Part shown: positions 8,721-16,779 of the stretch, in pieces
Layout of the letters: every line of letters starts with the position of its first letter
How positions within the stretch are numbered: the stretch's first letter is position 1
Origin: Ruminococcaceae bacterium UBA6413
Lineage (GTDB): Bacteria; Bacillota; Clostridia; Oscillospirales; Ruminococcaceae
Length of the DNA: 42,743 bases
Assembly (NCBI GenBank): GCA_002437415.1
Contig: DJPL01000030.1
Coordinates: 1-42,743, forward strand
Direction of reading: 5' to 3'
Position numbers and translations under genes: made by a program
Notes under the pieces: model-generated
Told to the model about the DNA's origin: nothing
Database searches by the model: none
What the model saw: the letters and a program-made list of their open reading frames with translations, nothing else

Positions 8721-8751
8721 AATATCACCTTATACACAGAATTTTTATTCA

Positions 8752-8780
8752 AGTATAACCCCGCGGCGGTGCTTTGTCAA
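8752..8780 (-). promoter_or_regulatory. Promoter of the 105-aa hypothetical gene
   Basis: Minus strand: TTGACA (8775-8780), 17-nt spacer, TATACT (8752-8757). Confidence 0.85.
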
Positions 8781-8880
8781 CTTCCACAAAATAGCTTATT
8801 GCAGAAAATATAAATATTATTTATTTTTACATCGGATTTTTAAAAAAAGTTACAATATTATTACAAATCGCCCAAAACCG

Positions 8881-8909
8881 TTGACATTGAGCGGTTTTTA
8901 AGTTATTAT
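8881..8909 (+). promoter_or_regulatory. Promoter of the kinase-like PASTA gene
   Basis: TTGACA (8881-8886), 17-nt spacer, TATTAT (8904-8909). The leader of about 90 nt contains a small GAGGA/TCCTC hairpin just before the AAAGGA ribosome site. Confidence 0.8.
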
Positions 8910-9003
8910 ATAGTAGCTGAATTATAGATAAATATCGCCTGCGAAAGGCGGTTATACATAAAACTTTGCGAGGAGAAGATCCTCTTTTGAAAGGAATGTC
9001 TGA

Positions 9004-10794
9004 ATGACAGAGATAAACAGACTGTGCTTAGGCTGTATGAATGAGAAAGAGAGCAACGGACCGTGCGAGAAGTGCGGCTACAGCAATGACGCGCCTTATC
9101 TGCCGTCATATCTTGCACCGGGAACGGTGCTCAACGACCGTTATATCGCGGGAAAGCTTCTCAGCTACAACGGCGAGGGAGCTACATATATCGGCTTTGA
9201 CAAGGTGACCGGTACAAAGGTCACGATAAAGGAATATATGCCCGATACACTGTGCTCACGCAAGAAGGGCGATCCGCAGATAGTAGTAGACTCTAATCAG
9301 CTCCCGCTTTACAAAACGTATATGTCGGAGTTTGTGGAGCTCAACAAGGCACTGCTCAAAGCGCGTTCAATGACGCACATACAGACGGTGCTTGACATTT
9401 TCCCGCAGAACAACACGGCGTATGTAATATTCGAGTACATAAACGGCATTACGCTGAAAAATTATCTTGCCAACTGCTCGGGCGAGCTTACATGGGACAG
9501 GGTAAAGGAGCTTTTCCCTCCGATACTGACAACTCTCAGCCTTGTGCACTCCGCAGGGATAATCCACCGCGGAATAAGCCCGCAGACTATACTTGTAACG
9601 GAGAAGAACGAGCTTAAGCTCATCGACTTCCAGATAAGCGCGGGAAGAACCACAGGCACGGAGATCGCCTGCGAGATGTACCCCGGCTATTCCGCTCCCG
9701 AACAGTATTCGTCCGCAGAGTGGCAGGGCACATGGACAGACGTATACGGCATATCCGCTACGCTGTACAGAGTGCTGACGGGCTGTGCGCCTACCGAGTC
9801 AATTTCAAGGCTCGGAAACGACAACTGCCCCGAGCCTATGGTAATAAACAGAAATGTGCCGAGCCACGTTTCCAAGGTCATAATGAACGGTCTGAAGCTC
9901 AACACCTCAAACCGTATACAGACTATAACAGAGCTTGTTGTAAAGCTGTTTGAACAGCCTAAGTTCAATACCGCCGAGCAGGAGCCTGTACGCCCGGTCC
10001 AGCGTGTAAAGCGCATTGAGGTCACAGAAGAGCCTGAAAAAGCGCCCACGCAGAAAAGCACAAGCGCTAAAGGCAAGAAGAAAAAGCAGAGCAACAAGGC
10101 GGCGATAATAGCAACGATAATCGTGTGCGGCGTTATAATCATAGGCTTTGGTATCGCTATCGCGGTGCTTGCAATGACAGACGATAACGCAAGCTCGTCA
10201 TACGACCCGAACTATTACTCCGCACCCGAGAGCACGACAGCTTCAAGCGTTCCGGAAACGACTACCGCCTCAACAACGGTATCCTCAGATACGATGCCCG
10301 ATATCGTGTACGGTTGCCCGACATTCACAGGCGCGCTGTTTACATCTATACAGGACACATATAACTTTGTCAAGATAAATGCCGAGTACAAGTTTGACGA
10401 TACAGTAGCAAACGGCATAGTAATAAGCCAGAGCATTGAGCCCGATACCGAGATTACGGCGGGCACGGAGATAAAGCTTGTAGTCAGCAAGGGTCCTTCA
10501 TCTATAGCGCTCCCCGATTATACGGGACTTAAGGTCGACGAGTATACCGCTATACTGTCGCAGAGAAACGTGAAGTTTGAAAAGAAGGAAACAAGCGATA
10601 CGAACGGTGTCAAGGCGGGATATGTTGTCAAGTGCAGTAAGAAGGTCGGCGAAAAGGTCGATGTTGAAAATTCCGAAACGGTAACTGTATATTACGCTAA
10701 GGCAGGAGCTGACAGCGATACATCTTCCAAAACGTCCTCGGGAGCTTCTTCCTCGTCCGCGGCTGAGAGCTCGTCTGAGTCAAAAGCAGACTAA
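9004..10794 (+). CDS. Zinc-ribbon, Ser/Thr kinase-like, PASTA membrane protein (probable pseudokinase)
   Basis: The order in this 596-aa protein is as follows. An N-terminal zinc ribbon has C8xxC11 and C21xxC24. A kinase fold spans about residues 47-315, with a GEGAT glycine loop and the VAIK-type lysine K76 in KVTIKEYMPD. One membrane helix lies near residues 362-388. A Ser/Thr-rich linker and two PASTA-like repeats (about 430-560) precede a Ser-rich tail. The catalytic loop reads HRGISPQT (188-195), so the HRD aspartate is Gly and the metal-binding Asn is Thr. The DFG motif reads DFQ (208-210). ATP binding may persist, but phosphotransfer looks lost. PASTA domains of PknB/PrkC-type proteins sense peptidoglycan or beta-lactams outside the cell, so this is likely a surface sensor or scaffold. 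No phosphatase gene adjoins it. Confidence 0.88.
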   Translation: MTEINRLCLGCMNEKESNGPCEKCGYSNDAPYLPSYLAPGTVLNDRYIAGKLLSYNGEGATYIGFDKVTGTKVTIKEYMPDTLCSRKKGDPQIVVDSNQLPLYKTYMSEFVELNKALLKARSMTHIQTVLDIFPQNNTAYVIFEYINGITLKNYLANCSGELTWDRVKELFPPILTTLSLVHSAGIIHRGISPQTILVTEKNELKLIDFQISAGRTTGTEIACEMYPGYSAPEQYSSAEWQGTWTDVYGISATLYRVLTGCAPTESISRLGNDNCPEPMVINRNVPSHVSKVIMNGLKLNTSNRIQTITELVVKLFEQPKFNTAEQEPVRPVQRVKRIEVTEEPEKAPTQKSTSAKGKKKKQSNKAAIIATIIVCGVIIIGFGIAIAVLAMTDDNASSSYDPNYYSAPESTTASSVPETTTASTTVSSDTMPDIVYGCPTFTGALFTSIQDTYNFVKINAEYKFDDTVANGIVISQSIEPDTEITAGTEIKLVVSKGPSSIALPDYTGLKVDEYTAILSQRNVKFEKKETSDTNGVKAGYVVKCSKKVGEKVDVENSETVTVYYAKAGADSDTSSKTSSGASSSSAAESSSESKAD

Positions 10795-10810
10795 AATTAA
10801 AAATTCATGT

Positions 10811-10845
10811 ATTGTCGCAGAGCTTGCAGAGGGCTCTGCGGCAAT
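10811..10845 (+). other. Strong hairpin between kinase-like gene and pheA
   Basis: A 12-bp stem pairs 10811-10822 with 10834-10845. There is no T-tract, so it is a poor intrinsic terminator. It may be an mRNA end stabiliser or weak terminator. A TATAAT hexamer follows at 10851-10856 without a convincing -35 box. Confidence 0.6.
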
Positions 10846-10892
10846 TGCTGTATAATGTATAAAATACCGAAATAAAGAAACGGAGAGTAAAA

Positions 10893-12017
10893 ATGGATCT
10901 CACAGAGATAAGAAAAGAGATCGACGCTACAGACGATGAAATACTGAGATTGTTTCTCAAGCGTATGGAGCTGTGTGTCGGAGTTGCAAAGTACAAGAAA
11001 GAAAATAATATGCAGGTGTTCCAGGGAAAGCGCGAGCAGGAGATACTGGAACGTATAAAGAGCGAAGCGCCCGAGAATATCTCCGAGGGTGCGGGACAGC
11101 TTTTCACCTGTATTATGGATATATCAAAGTGCTTACAGCAGAGGATACTTGCGGACGCACCGACACCTAAGTTTGCGAGCCCGAAAACAGGTGCAATGAG
11201 GATAGCCTGCCCCGGTACTGCGGGCAGTAATACCGAAGAGGCATCGGTAAAGCTGTTCCCTGAGTCCGAGATAGACTTTTATCCCGACTTTTCGGACGTG
11301 TTTGAGGCGGTCGAGAACGGAAGCGCCGATTACGGCGTTCTCCCGATAGAAAACAGCACTGCGGGAGATATAAGACAGACCTATGACCTGCTTGCAAAGT
11401 ACAATTTCTACATCTGCAAGCGTACTCAGATAAAGATAAATCACTGCCTTGCGGCAAAGCCCGGAGCGGATATAAAGACTATATATTCGCATGAGCAGGC
11501 GCTCAAGCAGTGCTTCGGATTTTTAAAGGAAAACCCCGCAAGACAAGTGCCCTATACAAACACGGCGCTTGCCGCAGAAATGGTCGCAAGCAGTGACGAT
11601 AACACGATAGCGGCGATATGCTCGGAGAGATGCGCAAAGCTGTACGGACTTGATATAGTAAAGCGCGACATTGCGGATAACCCCGACAACACAACGCGCT
11701 TTATCTGTATAGCAAAGCGCCCCGAGGTCACTCCCGATGCGGATATAATCTCGATCTGTATGTCACTGCCGCATACCACGGGTTCGCTGTACAGAATGCT
11801 TATCCGTTTTGCGCTGTACGGACTGAATATCACAAAGATAGAGAGTGCGCCTGTGCCTCAGGCAAAGCAGGACATAAAGAGGGAAACGTTTGACGTTGTA
11901 TTCTATCTCGACTTTGAGGGCAATGCGCTTGACCCCGAGGTGGTAAGGCTTATGACCATACTTGAGGAAGAGATGAAGTACTTTAAATTCCTCGGAAACT
12001 ACAAGCATTTTGACTGA
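10893..12017 (+). CDS. pheA: Bifunctional chorismate mutase/prephenate dehydratase (P-protein)
   Basis: Makes phenylpyruvate from chorismate, the branch to phenylalanine, in the cytoplasm. The 374 aa carry an AroQ-type chorismate mutase (1-90, with IRKEIDATDDEILRLFLKRM), prephenate dehydratase (about 107-285) and a C-terminal ACT regulatory domain (about 290-370). The dehydratase has PIENSTAG and the TRF motif in NTTRFICI. Its first loop, usually GPxGSYS, reads CPGTAGSNTEEA, which is a variant. The ACT motif reads GSLYRMLIRFALYGLNITKIES, close to the GALV and ESRP motifs that bind Phe, so feedback inhibition is likely. It has a GGAGAG ribosome site. ispDF starts 15 nt after its stop, so the two are probably co-transcribed. 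Confidence 0.96.
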   Translation: MDLTEIRKEIDATDDEILRLFLKRMELCVGVAKYKKENNMQVFQGKREQEILERIKSEAPENISEGAGQLFTCIMDISKCLQQRILADAPTPKFASPKTGAMRIACPGTAGSNTEEASVKLFPESEIDFYPDFSDVFEAVENGSADYGVLPIENSTAGDIRQTYDLLAKYNFYICKRTQIKINHCLAAKPGADIKTIYSHEQALKQCFGFLKENPARQVPYTNTALAAEMVASSDDNTIAAICSERCAKLYGLDIVKRDIADNPDNTTRFICIAKRPEVTPDADIISICMSLPHTTGSLYRMLIRFALYGLNITKIESAPVPQAKQDIKRETFDVVFYLDFEGNALDPEVVRLMTILEEEMKYFKFLGNYKHFD

Positions 12018-12032
12018 TCGTAAAGGAGCGGT

Positions 12033-13193
12033 ATGTTTACGAGCGCGGTTATACTTGCCGCAGGAAGCGGCAGGCGAATGGGTTTTGACAAGATAACGGC
12101 TGGGCTTCACGGCAAGGCGGTCATACTGTACAGTGTGGAGCGGTTCATCGAAAGCAACGCCGATGAGATAATAATAGCGGCAAGCGAGGATAATATCGCA
12201 AAGATCACGCGGCTTGTCGGGGACAATGTGAGCACGGATAAGCCGATAAAGATAGTTACGGGCGGAGCGACACGCTTTGAGTCGGCTCTGAAGGCCGTAA
12301 AGCTCACATCGGATAAGTGCGATGTCGTATCGATACATGACGGAGCAAGACCTTTTTTAACAGCGGAGCTTGGCGATAAGGTCGCACAGGCGGCATATGA
12401 GCACGGCGCGGCACTGGCGGCGGTAAGAGCAAAGGATACCGTCAAGGTGTGCGAGAACGGGGAGGTGACCACTACCCCCGACAGAAGCACGCTGTGGCTT
12501 GCTCAGACACCTCAGGCGGCAAGAAAGGCGGATTATCTTGCGGCGGCGGAAAAGCTCAATGTCAATGACGCAAGGATAACGGACGACGCATCGGTCATGG
12601 AGCTGTACGGCATAAAGCCGTTTATCGTCGAGGGAAGCTACGACAATATAAAGCTTACTACAAAAGAGGATATCACAATGGCTGAAAGTATTGTAAACAA
12701 GGGAGGAACACCTAAGCTTCGTGTGGGTCACGGCTATGACGTGCACAGGCTTGTAAGTGGCAGAAAGCTGATACTTTGCGGCGTGGAAGTGCCTAATAAG
12801 GATAACATAGGACTTCTGGGGCACAGCGATGCGGACGTTGCGGTACACGCGCTTATGGACGCTATGCTCGGTGCTGTGGCGCTTGGAGATATAGGACGGC
12901 ATTTCCCCGACAGCGACGACAGATACAAGGGTATCAGCAGTATGCGGCTTCTTGAACACGTTGTAAAGCTGCTTGATGAAAAAAACGCGCACGTTACAAA
13001 TGCGGATATAACAATAATTGCGGAAAAGCCGAAGCTGGCACGGTTCATACCCGATATGCAAAGGAGCATAGCGGCGGCGCTGAGCCTTAACATGGACGAT
13101 ATTAACATTAAGGCGACTACCGAGGAGGGGCTAGGCATAGCGGGCGAGGGTATAGCCGCACACGCTGTCTGTATGGTGGAAAAGCTTGGCTGA
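12033..13193 (+). CDS. ispDF: Fused IspD-IspF, MEP isoprenoid pathway
   Basis: A 386-aa bifunctional enzyme. Residues about 1-225 are IspD (2-C-methyl-D-erythritol 4-phosphate cytidylyltransferase), with the N-terminal nucleotide loop ILAAGSGRRMG, the VSIHDGARPF segment, and TPDRSTLWLAQTPQ. Residues about 230-386 are IspF (MEcPP synthase), with metal ligands in GHGYDVHRL and GHSDADV, DIGRHFPDSD, and the C-terminal TTEEGLG. The join is short and no stop or restart lies between, so the fusion looks real. IspE, which acts between the two steps, is not in the window. The ribosome site is AAGGAG. It is the last gene of the pheA unit and is followed by a terminator. Confidence 0.96.
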   Translation: MFTSAVILAAGSGRRMGFDKITAGLHGKAVILYSVERFIESNADEIIIAASEDNIAKITRLVGDNVSTDKPIKIVTGGATRFESALKAVKLTSDKCDVVSIHDGARPFLTAELGDKVAQAAYEHGAALAAVRAKDTVKVCENGEVTTTPDRSTLWLAQTPQAARKADYLAAAEKLNVNDARITDDASVMELYGIKPFIVEGSYDNIKLTTKEDITMAESIVNKGGTPKLRVGHGYDVHRLVSGRKLILCGVEVPNKDNIGLLGHSDADVAVHALMDAMLGAVALGDIGRHFPDSDDRYKGISSMRLLEHVVKLLDEKNAHVTNADITIIAEKPKLARFIPDMQRSIAAALSLNMDDINIKATTEEGLGIAGEGIAAHAVCMVEKLG

Positions 13194-13240
13194 AATGTAA
13201 AGTCAGGAAGAAATAATTGCAAAAATTTCATAATTAAATA

Positions 13241-13280
13241 AGCACTGCGAAATGATAAAGGCTTCGCAGTGCTTTTATTT
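13241..13280 (+). terminator. Intrinsic terminator of the pheA-ispDF unit
   Basis: An 11-bp stem (13241-13251 with 13263-13273) is followed by a TTTTATTTA tract. Confidence 0.88.
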
Positions 13281-13478
13281 ATGCGGATCTACGGGTATAT
13301 GACGAAAAAACGGCATACTTTATATGTAAATTTTGCAAGAAACTGTATCGCTGAAATGAATAGCGGGCTATTCAAAAATTGCATAGAAATTTGTCGAGAA
13401 AATTCTCCACTTAAAACATTTAGGTTTGGTTAATACATAGATTTTTGAAAAAAATTTTGCAGAACGTCAGCAGTCTGA
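13281..13478. other. AT-rich intergenic stretch, nothing recognised
   Basis: About 200 nt between the terminator and the antiporter promoter. I see no open frame with a ribosome site and no repeat shared with the rest of the window. Confidence 0.5.
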
Positions 13479-13506
13479 TTGACATATTCTAAATAGGTGT
13501 TATAAT
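13479..13506 (+). promoter_or_regulatory. Antiporter promoter
   Basis: TTGACA (13479-13484), 16-nt spacer, TATAAT (13501-13506) with an extended TG at 13498-13499. Confidence 0.85.
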
Positions 13507-13523
13507 ACGGGCATACAGATAAA

Positions 13524-13560
13524 ACAAAGGCTATATCGGAAAACACGATATAGCCTTTGT
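13524..13560 (+). promoter_or_regulatory. Perfect 15-bp hairpin in the antiporter leader
   Basis: 13524-13538 pairs with 13546-13560 without mismatch around a 7-nt loop. It starts about 10 nt after the predicted transcription start and is followed by purine-rich sequence, not a T-tract, so it should not terminate the antiporter transcript. It may stabilise the 5' end or bind a regulator. Confidence 0.7.
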
Positions 13561-13608
13561 GATGAAAAGAAAAAGTAGAACAAAACAAAACGGAAAGGAA
13601 GATGAATT

Positions 13609-14883
13609 ATGGATTACACATATTTGCTTTATATTGCGATAATCCTCATTTTCACAAAGGCATTCGGACTGCTGTCAAAGGTAATAAAGCTACCTCAGGT
13701 AGTCGGTGCGCTGGTTGCGGGTATCGTCTTAGGTCCTGTATGTCTTAACCTTGTATCTCTTGACAACGCTCCGATACTCAGCAACCTGTCTGAGATAGGC
13801 GTTATCGTGCTTATGTTTGCCGCGGGTCTTGAAACGGATATCCGCGAGATGAAAAAGTGCGGTGTCGCAAGCTCGATAATAGCGCTTATCGGTGTTATCG
13901 TACCTCTTATCGGCGGTGCGGTTACGGCTTTCTGCTTTGGTACAGCAGACCCCACACTTTCAACCTCAGCATTCTTACAGGACGTTTTCGTAGGCGTTAT
14001 CCTCACGGCAACATCGGTAAGTATCACGGTCGAAACGCTTAAGGAGCTCGGAAAGCTCAGCACGAGAGCGGGTAACGCAATACTCGGTGCGGCACTTATA
14101 GATGATGTACTCGGTATCATTGCGCTGACTGTAATTACATCTCTTGCAGATCCCGAATCGGGCAACATCGGTATAGTAATACTGAAGATACTCGGCTTCT
14201 TCGCGTTCGCTCTGCTGTTCGGCGTATTCTTCCACTTCGTATTCAACAAGTGGACACAGAGAACAGAGGAAAATCAGCGTCGTTATGTTATAGTAAGCTT
14301 TGCACTCTGCCTTATCTTCGCTTATGTTGCGGAAGAATTCTTCGGAGTTGCGGATATTACGGGTTCGTTCGTTGCAGGTCTTGTAATTTCAAGTACATCA
14401 AAGACAAAATACATTGCACATAGATTTGATACAATGTCATATCTGCTGTTATCGCCTATCTTCTTCGCAAGCATAGGTCTTAAGGTAACGCTTACCAATA
14501 TGACTCCTACGATTATCATCTTTGCCGTTGTACTGCTGATAGTTGCTATACTGTCAAAGGTTGTCGGCTGCGGACTTGGTGCGAAAATGTGCAGATATAC
14601 AAATAAAGAAGCGTTACAGATCGGTGTCGGAATGATATCGCGTGGCGAGGTCGCACTGATAGTTGCAGATAAAGGCCTTAATATGGGACTTATGAGCAAC
14701 AGCTTGTTCGGGCCGATAGTAATCATGGTCGTTATCACAACTGTAGTAACGCCTATCCTGCTGAAGTTCGTATTCAAGGATAAGAACGATACTGCGGGCG
14801 ATAATACGCAAAAGAAGGAAGTAGTCGAAACTACGGCTTCGGACGACAGCCTTGAGTATGTTCCCGGTCAGGATAATGTATAA
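13609..14883 (+). CDS. Cation:proton antiporter, CPA2 (KefB/NapA) family
   Basis: A 424-aa membrane protein with about 12-13 predicted hydrophobic helices spanning most of its length. The CPA2 signs are PQVVGALVAGIVLGP near the N-terminus, then EIGVIVLMFAAGLET, and the ion-binding pair in ALIDDVLGIIAL. The two adjacent aspartates (DD) are the pattern of electrogenic Na+/H+ antiporters of the NapA kind. GMISRGEVALIVADKG near the C-terminus is another family hallmark. The tail after about residue 395 is hydrophilic and charged, with no TrkA-N nucleotide-binding domain, so it lacks the regulatory part of full KefB/KefC. It is transcribed alone from a consensus promoter with a hairpin leader, and the ribosome site is AAGGAAG. 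Na+/H+ exchange is most likely; K+ cannot be excluded. Confidence 0.9.
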   Translation: MDYTYLLYIAIILIFTKAFGLLSKVIKLPQVVGALVAGIVLGPVCLNLVSLDNAPILSNLSEIGVIVLMFAAGLETDIREMKKCGVASSIIALIGVIVPLIGGAVTAFCFGTADPTLSTSAFLQDVFVGVILTATSVSITVETLKELGKLSTRAGNAILGAALIDDVLGIIALTVITSLADPESGNIGIVILKILGFFAFALLFGVFFHFVFNKWTQRTEENQRRYVIVSFALCLIFAYVAEEFFGVADITGSFVAGLVISSTSKTKYIAHRFDTMSYLLLSPIFFASIGLKVTLTNMTPTIIIFAVVLLIVAILSKVVGCGLGAKMCRYTNKEALQIGVGMISRGEVALIVADKGLNMGLMSNSLFGPIVIMVVITTVVTPILLKFVFKDKNDTAGDNTQKKEVVETTASDDSLEYVPGQDNV

Positions 14884-14913
14884 CCATAAATAAAAACAGA
14901 ATAATATTTAATG

Positions 14914-14947
14914 CCGCCGATATGCATTCTAAGCTATCGGCGGTTTT
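14914..14947 (+). terminator. Intrinsic terminator of the antiporter gene
   Basis: CCGCCGATA (14914-14922) pairs with TATCGGCGG (14935-14943), then TTTT. Confidence 0.88.
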
Positions 14948-14964
14948 CTTTACACAAGTTTTTA

Positions 14965-14993
14965 TTGACAAGAGGGCAGTTTTACTATATTAT
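14965..14993 (+). promoter_or_regulatory. speD promoter
   Basis: TTGACA (14965-14970), 17-nt spacer, TATTAT (14988-14993). The start of transcription near 15000 rules out the in-frame ATG at 14922 as the speD start. Confidence 0.8.
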
Positions 14994-15044
14994 TATAGTA
15001 GCTGCGTTTATATGCAGATATTTATCCGAAAGGTTGTGTATCTG

Positions 15045-15881
15045 TTGGAAAAAAAGCTCAAACTTTACGGTTTCAACAACCTCACAAAGACCCTCAGCTT
15101 CAACATCTACGATGTATGTTATGCTAAGGGCGCAAGAGAACAAAAAGAATATATTGACTATATCGACGAGCAGTATAACTCAGAGCGTTTGACCGGTATA
15201 CTGTGCGACGTTACAGATATAATAGGTGCCAATGTGCTTAATATATCAAAGCAGGACTATGACCCGCAGGGTGCGAGTGTAACACTGCTGATAAGCGAAA
15301 AGGCTACCGACAGTATGGAGATAGACAAGTCGTGCAACAGGGGGATGGTGGACGGAAAGCCGCTTCACCCTCCGCGCGGTGCGGCAACGGTGCCTGAAAC
15401 GGTGGTGGCACATCTTGATAAGTCGCACGTTACGGTGCATACCTATCCCGAATATCACCCGAACAACAGCATTTCGACATTCAGGGTCGATATTGACGTT
15501 TCGACCTGCGGCGAGATCTCACCGCTTAATGCGTTGGACTATCTTATCGGCAGTTTTGATTCCGATATCATTACGATAGACTACAGGGTAAGGGGATTTA
15601 CACGCGATGTAGGCGGAAGAAAGCTGTATCTCGACCACGATATAACCTCAATTCAGGATTTTATCAACGACTATACGCTGACGAAATATGACGCAACTGA
15701 TATAAACGTGTATCAGGCGAACATATTTCACACAAGGCTTATGGTGCGCGAGATGGATCTTAAGAACTATCTGTTCAATACAGATATATATGATATCCCG
15801 CCTAAGGAGCGACTGAGGATAACAGAGAGCTTAAGGCGGGAGATGATAGAGATATATTCGGGGATGAATATTTACGGGTGA
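15045..15881 (+). CDS. speD: S-adenosylmethionine decarboxylase proenzyme, long (E. coli SpeD) type
   Basis: Decarboxylates SAM to supply the aminopropyl group for spermidine. It is a pyruvoyl enzyme that cuts itself: the HLDKSH motif marks the cleavage, with the serine becoming the pyruvoyl group. The text KLKLYGFNNLTKTLSFNIYD, then CDVTDIIGAN, PQGASVTLLISE, RVDIDVSTCGEISPL and TIDYRVRGFTRD follows the E. coli long form rather than the short Bacillus form. An insert of about 15-20 residues precedes the cleavage site. The start is placed at the TTG at 15045: it gives the E. coli-like N-terminus, has an AAAGG site about 11 nt upstream, and lies after the predicted transcription start. The product is 278 aa. 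SpeA and SpeE follow. Confidence 0.95.
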   Translation: MEKKLKLYGFNNLTKTLSFNIYDVCYAKGAREQKEYIDYIDEQYNSERLTGILCDVTDIIGANVLNISKQDYDPQGASVTLLISEKATDSMEIDKSCNRGMVDGKPLHPPRGAATVPETVVAHLDKSHVTVHTYPEYHPNNSISTFRVDIDVSTCGEISPLNALDYLIGSFDSDIITIDYRVRGFTRDVGGRKLYLDHDITSIQDFINDYTLTKYDATDINVYQANIFHTRLMVREMDLKNYLFNTDIYDIPPKERLRITESLRREMIEIYSGMNIYG

Positions 15882-15959
15882 GCGACATGATTCTTTTTAG
15901 CAACTCCAAGTTTCAAAACAATTTATGTTGAATAAGAACTATCACCCTTGGCTTATGAA

Positions 15960-16320
15960 CGCTCTGTTGGTTTCGCGTCAGTGCGAAACTTTGGGTGTTC
16001 AATATCGGGCATCCTTGCCCGTCCCTTTGGCAAGGGAGCTGGCACAGTGTGGTACAACATTTTCGATAAAGCCTCATAAATCAGGTCAAAGATTTTTTGA
16101 TGAATAACCGGGTTTTCCGTCACTGTGACTGAGGGATTGTCAGCGGAGGTGACAGCGGAACCGAAACAGTTTGTCGCAGACGATCTCTCAGTCTTGACGG
16201 CAGACAAAGTAAGAGCTATCCGGATATTGCAGGTGTCGCTAAGTATAGTGAGATTTGACACAAGTGAACCTTGCCGCAAGCCAGCTCCCTTTAGCAAGGG
16301 AGCCAAGTGAGGTGCGGCGC
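15960..16320. repeat. Cluster of palindromic interspersed repeats between speD and the DUF559 gene
   Basis: Several hairpins stand in a row: GTTTCGC/GCGAAAC (15970-15989), CGGGCA/TGCCCG (16006-16021), TCCCTT/AAGGGA (16022-16037), a longer imperfect stem GACTGAGGGATTGTC/GACGATCTCTCAGTC (16127-16193), and CTCCCTT/AAGGGAG near 16278-16296. The AAGGGAGCTGGC segment near 16032 recurs inverted near 16272-16285 (GCCAGCTCCCTT), so the block is flanked by inverted copies. No ribosome-site-backed gene is visible. This could be a degraded non-autonomous element or an interspersed repeat family. Confidence 0.6.
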
Positions 16321-16355
16321 AGAGCGTGTTGTTCCTTGTAGCGGAAGGGAAATAT

Positions 16356-16747
16356 ATGGACGATAAAAAACAGTACATTCATAATAAACAGCTTATCCCT
16401 TATGCAAAAAGTTGCGATCGCAGATGACAGACGAAGAAAGAAAATTATGGTACTGCTACCTTAAGGAATATCCGGTCAGATTTATACGGCAGAAAGTTCT
16501 GTATAGATATATTGCTGATTTTTATTGTCCGAAAGCAAAACTGGTAATTGAACTTGACGGATCACAGCATTATGAAGAAAATGAAATGAAATACGACAAG
16601 GAACGAACTGATTTTCTGAATTCAAAAGGTATAATGGTATTGCGTTTCACGAACAGCAGCATTCATAAAGAGTTTAGAAATGTATGCGAGTATATAGAGC
16701 AAACAGTAAATAAAAGGATCGAAAATACGAGCCATAAGGCTGACTGA
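16356..16747 (+). pseudogene. DUF559 endonuclease-like protein, frameshifted
   Basis: An ATG at 16356 with a GGAAGGG site opens a frame reading MDDKKQYIHNKQLIPYAK, which then runs into a stop. Adding one A to the A5 run at 16406-16410 joins it to the downstream frame as LIPYAKKLRSQMTDEERKLW, the usual start of DUF559 proteins. The remainder (to 16747) carries RFIRQKVLYRYIADFYCP and KLVIELDGSQHYE, the acidic residues of the Vsr/PD-(D/E)xK-like nuclease fold, then the usual LNSKGIMVLRFTN. The repaired protein would be about 130 aa. The break may be a real frameshift or a miscounted homopolymer. It sits between polyamine genes and next to interspersed repeats, so it looks like a later insertion. 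Confidence 0.8.
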
Positions 16748-16779
16748 TAAATTACTTCCTTTCCGAAAGGACTGATGAT

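Noticed and set aside
13524..13560. Transcription terminator on the plus strand
   Set aside because: The stem is followed by purines, not a T-tract, and lies between a good promoter and the antiporter gene.
15960..16320. CRISPR array
   Set aside because: The repeats are palindromes of different sequence with irregular spacing and no uniform spacers; no cas genes are nearby.
15925..16378. Short open frames on both strands in the repeat cluster
   Set aside because: They have no ribosome sites, overlap hairpin repeats and show no recognisable protein pattern.
16356..16747. Programmed ribosomal frameshift in the DUF559 gene
   Set aside because: The A5 run could be slippery, but I saw no supporting downstream stem or upstream stimulatory site, and this family is not known for recoding.
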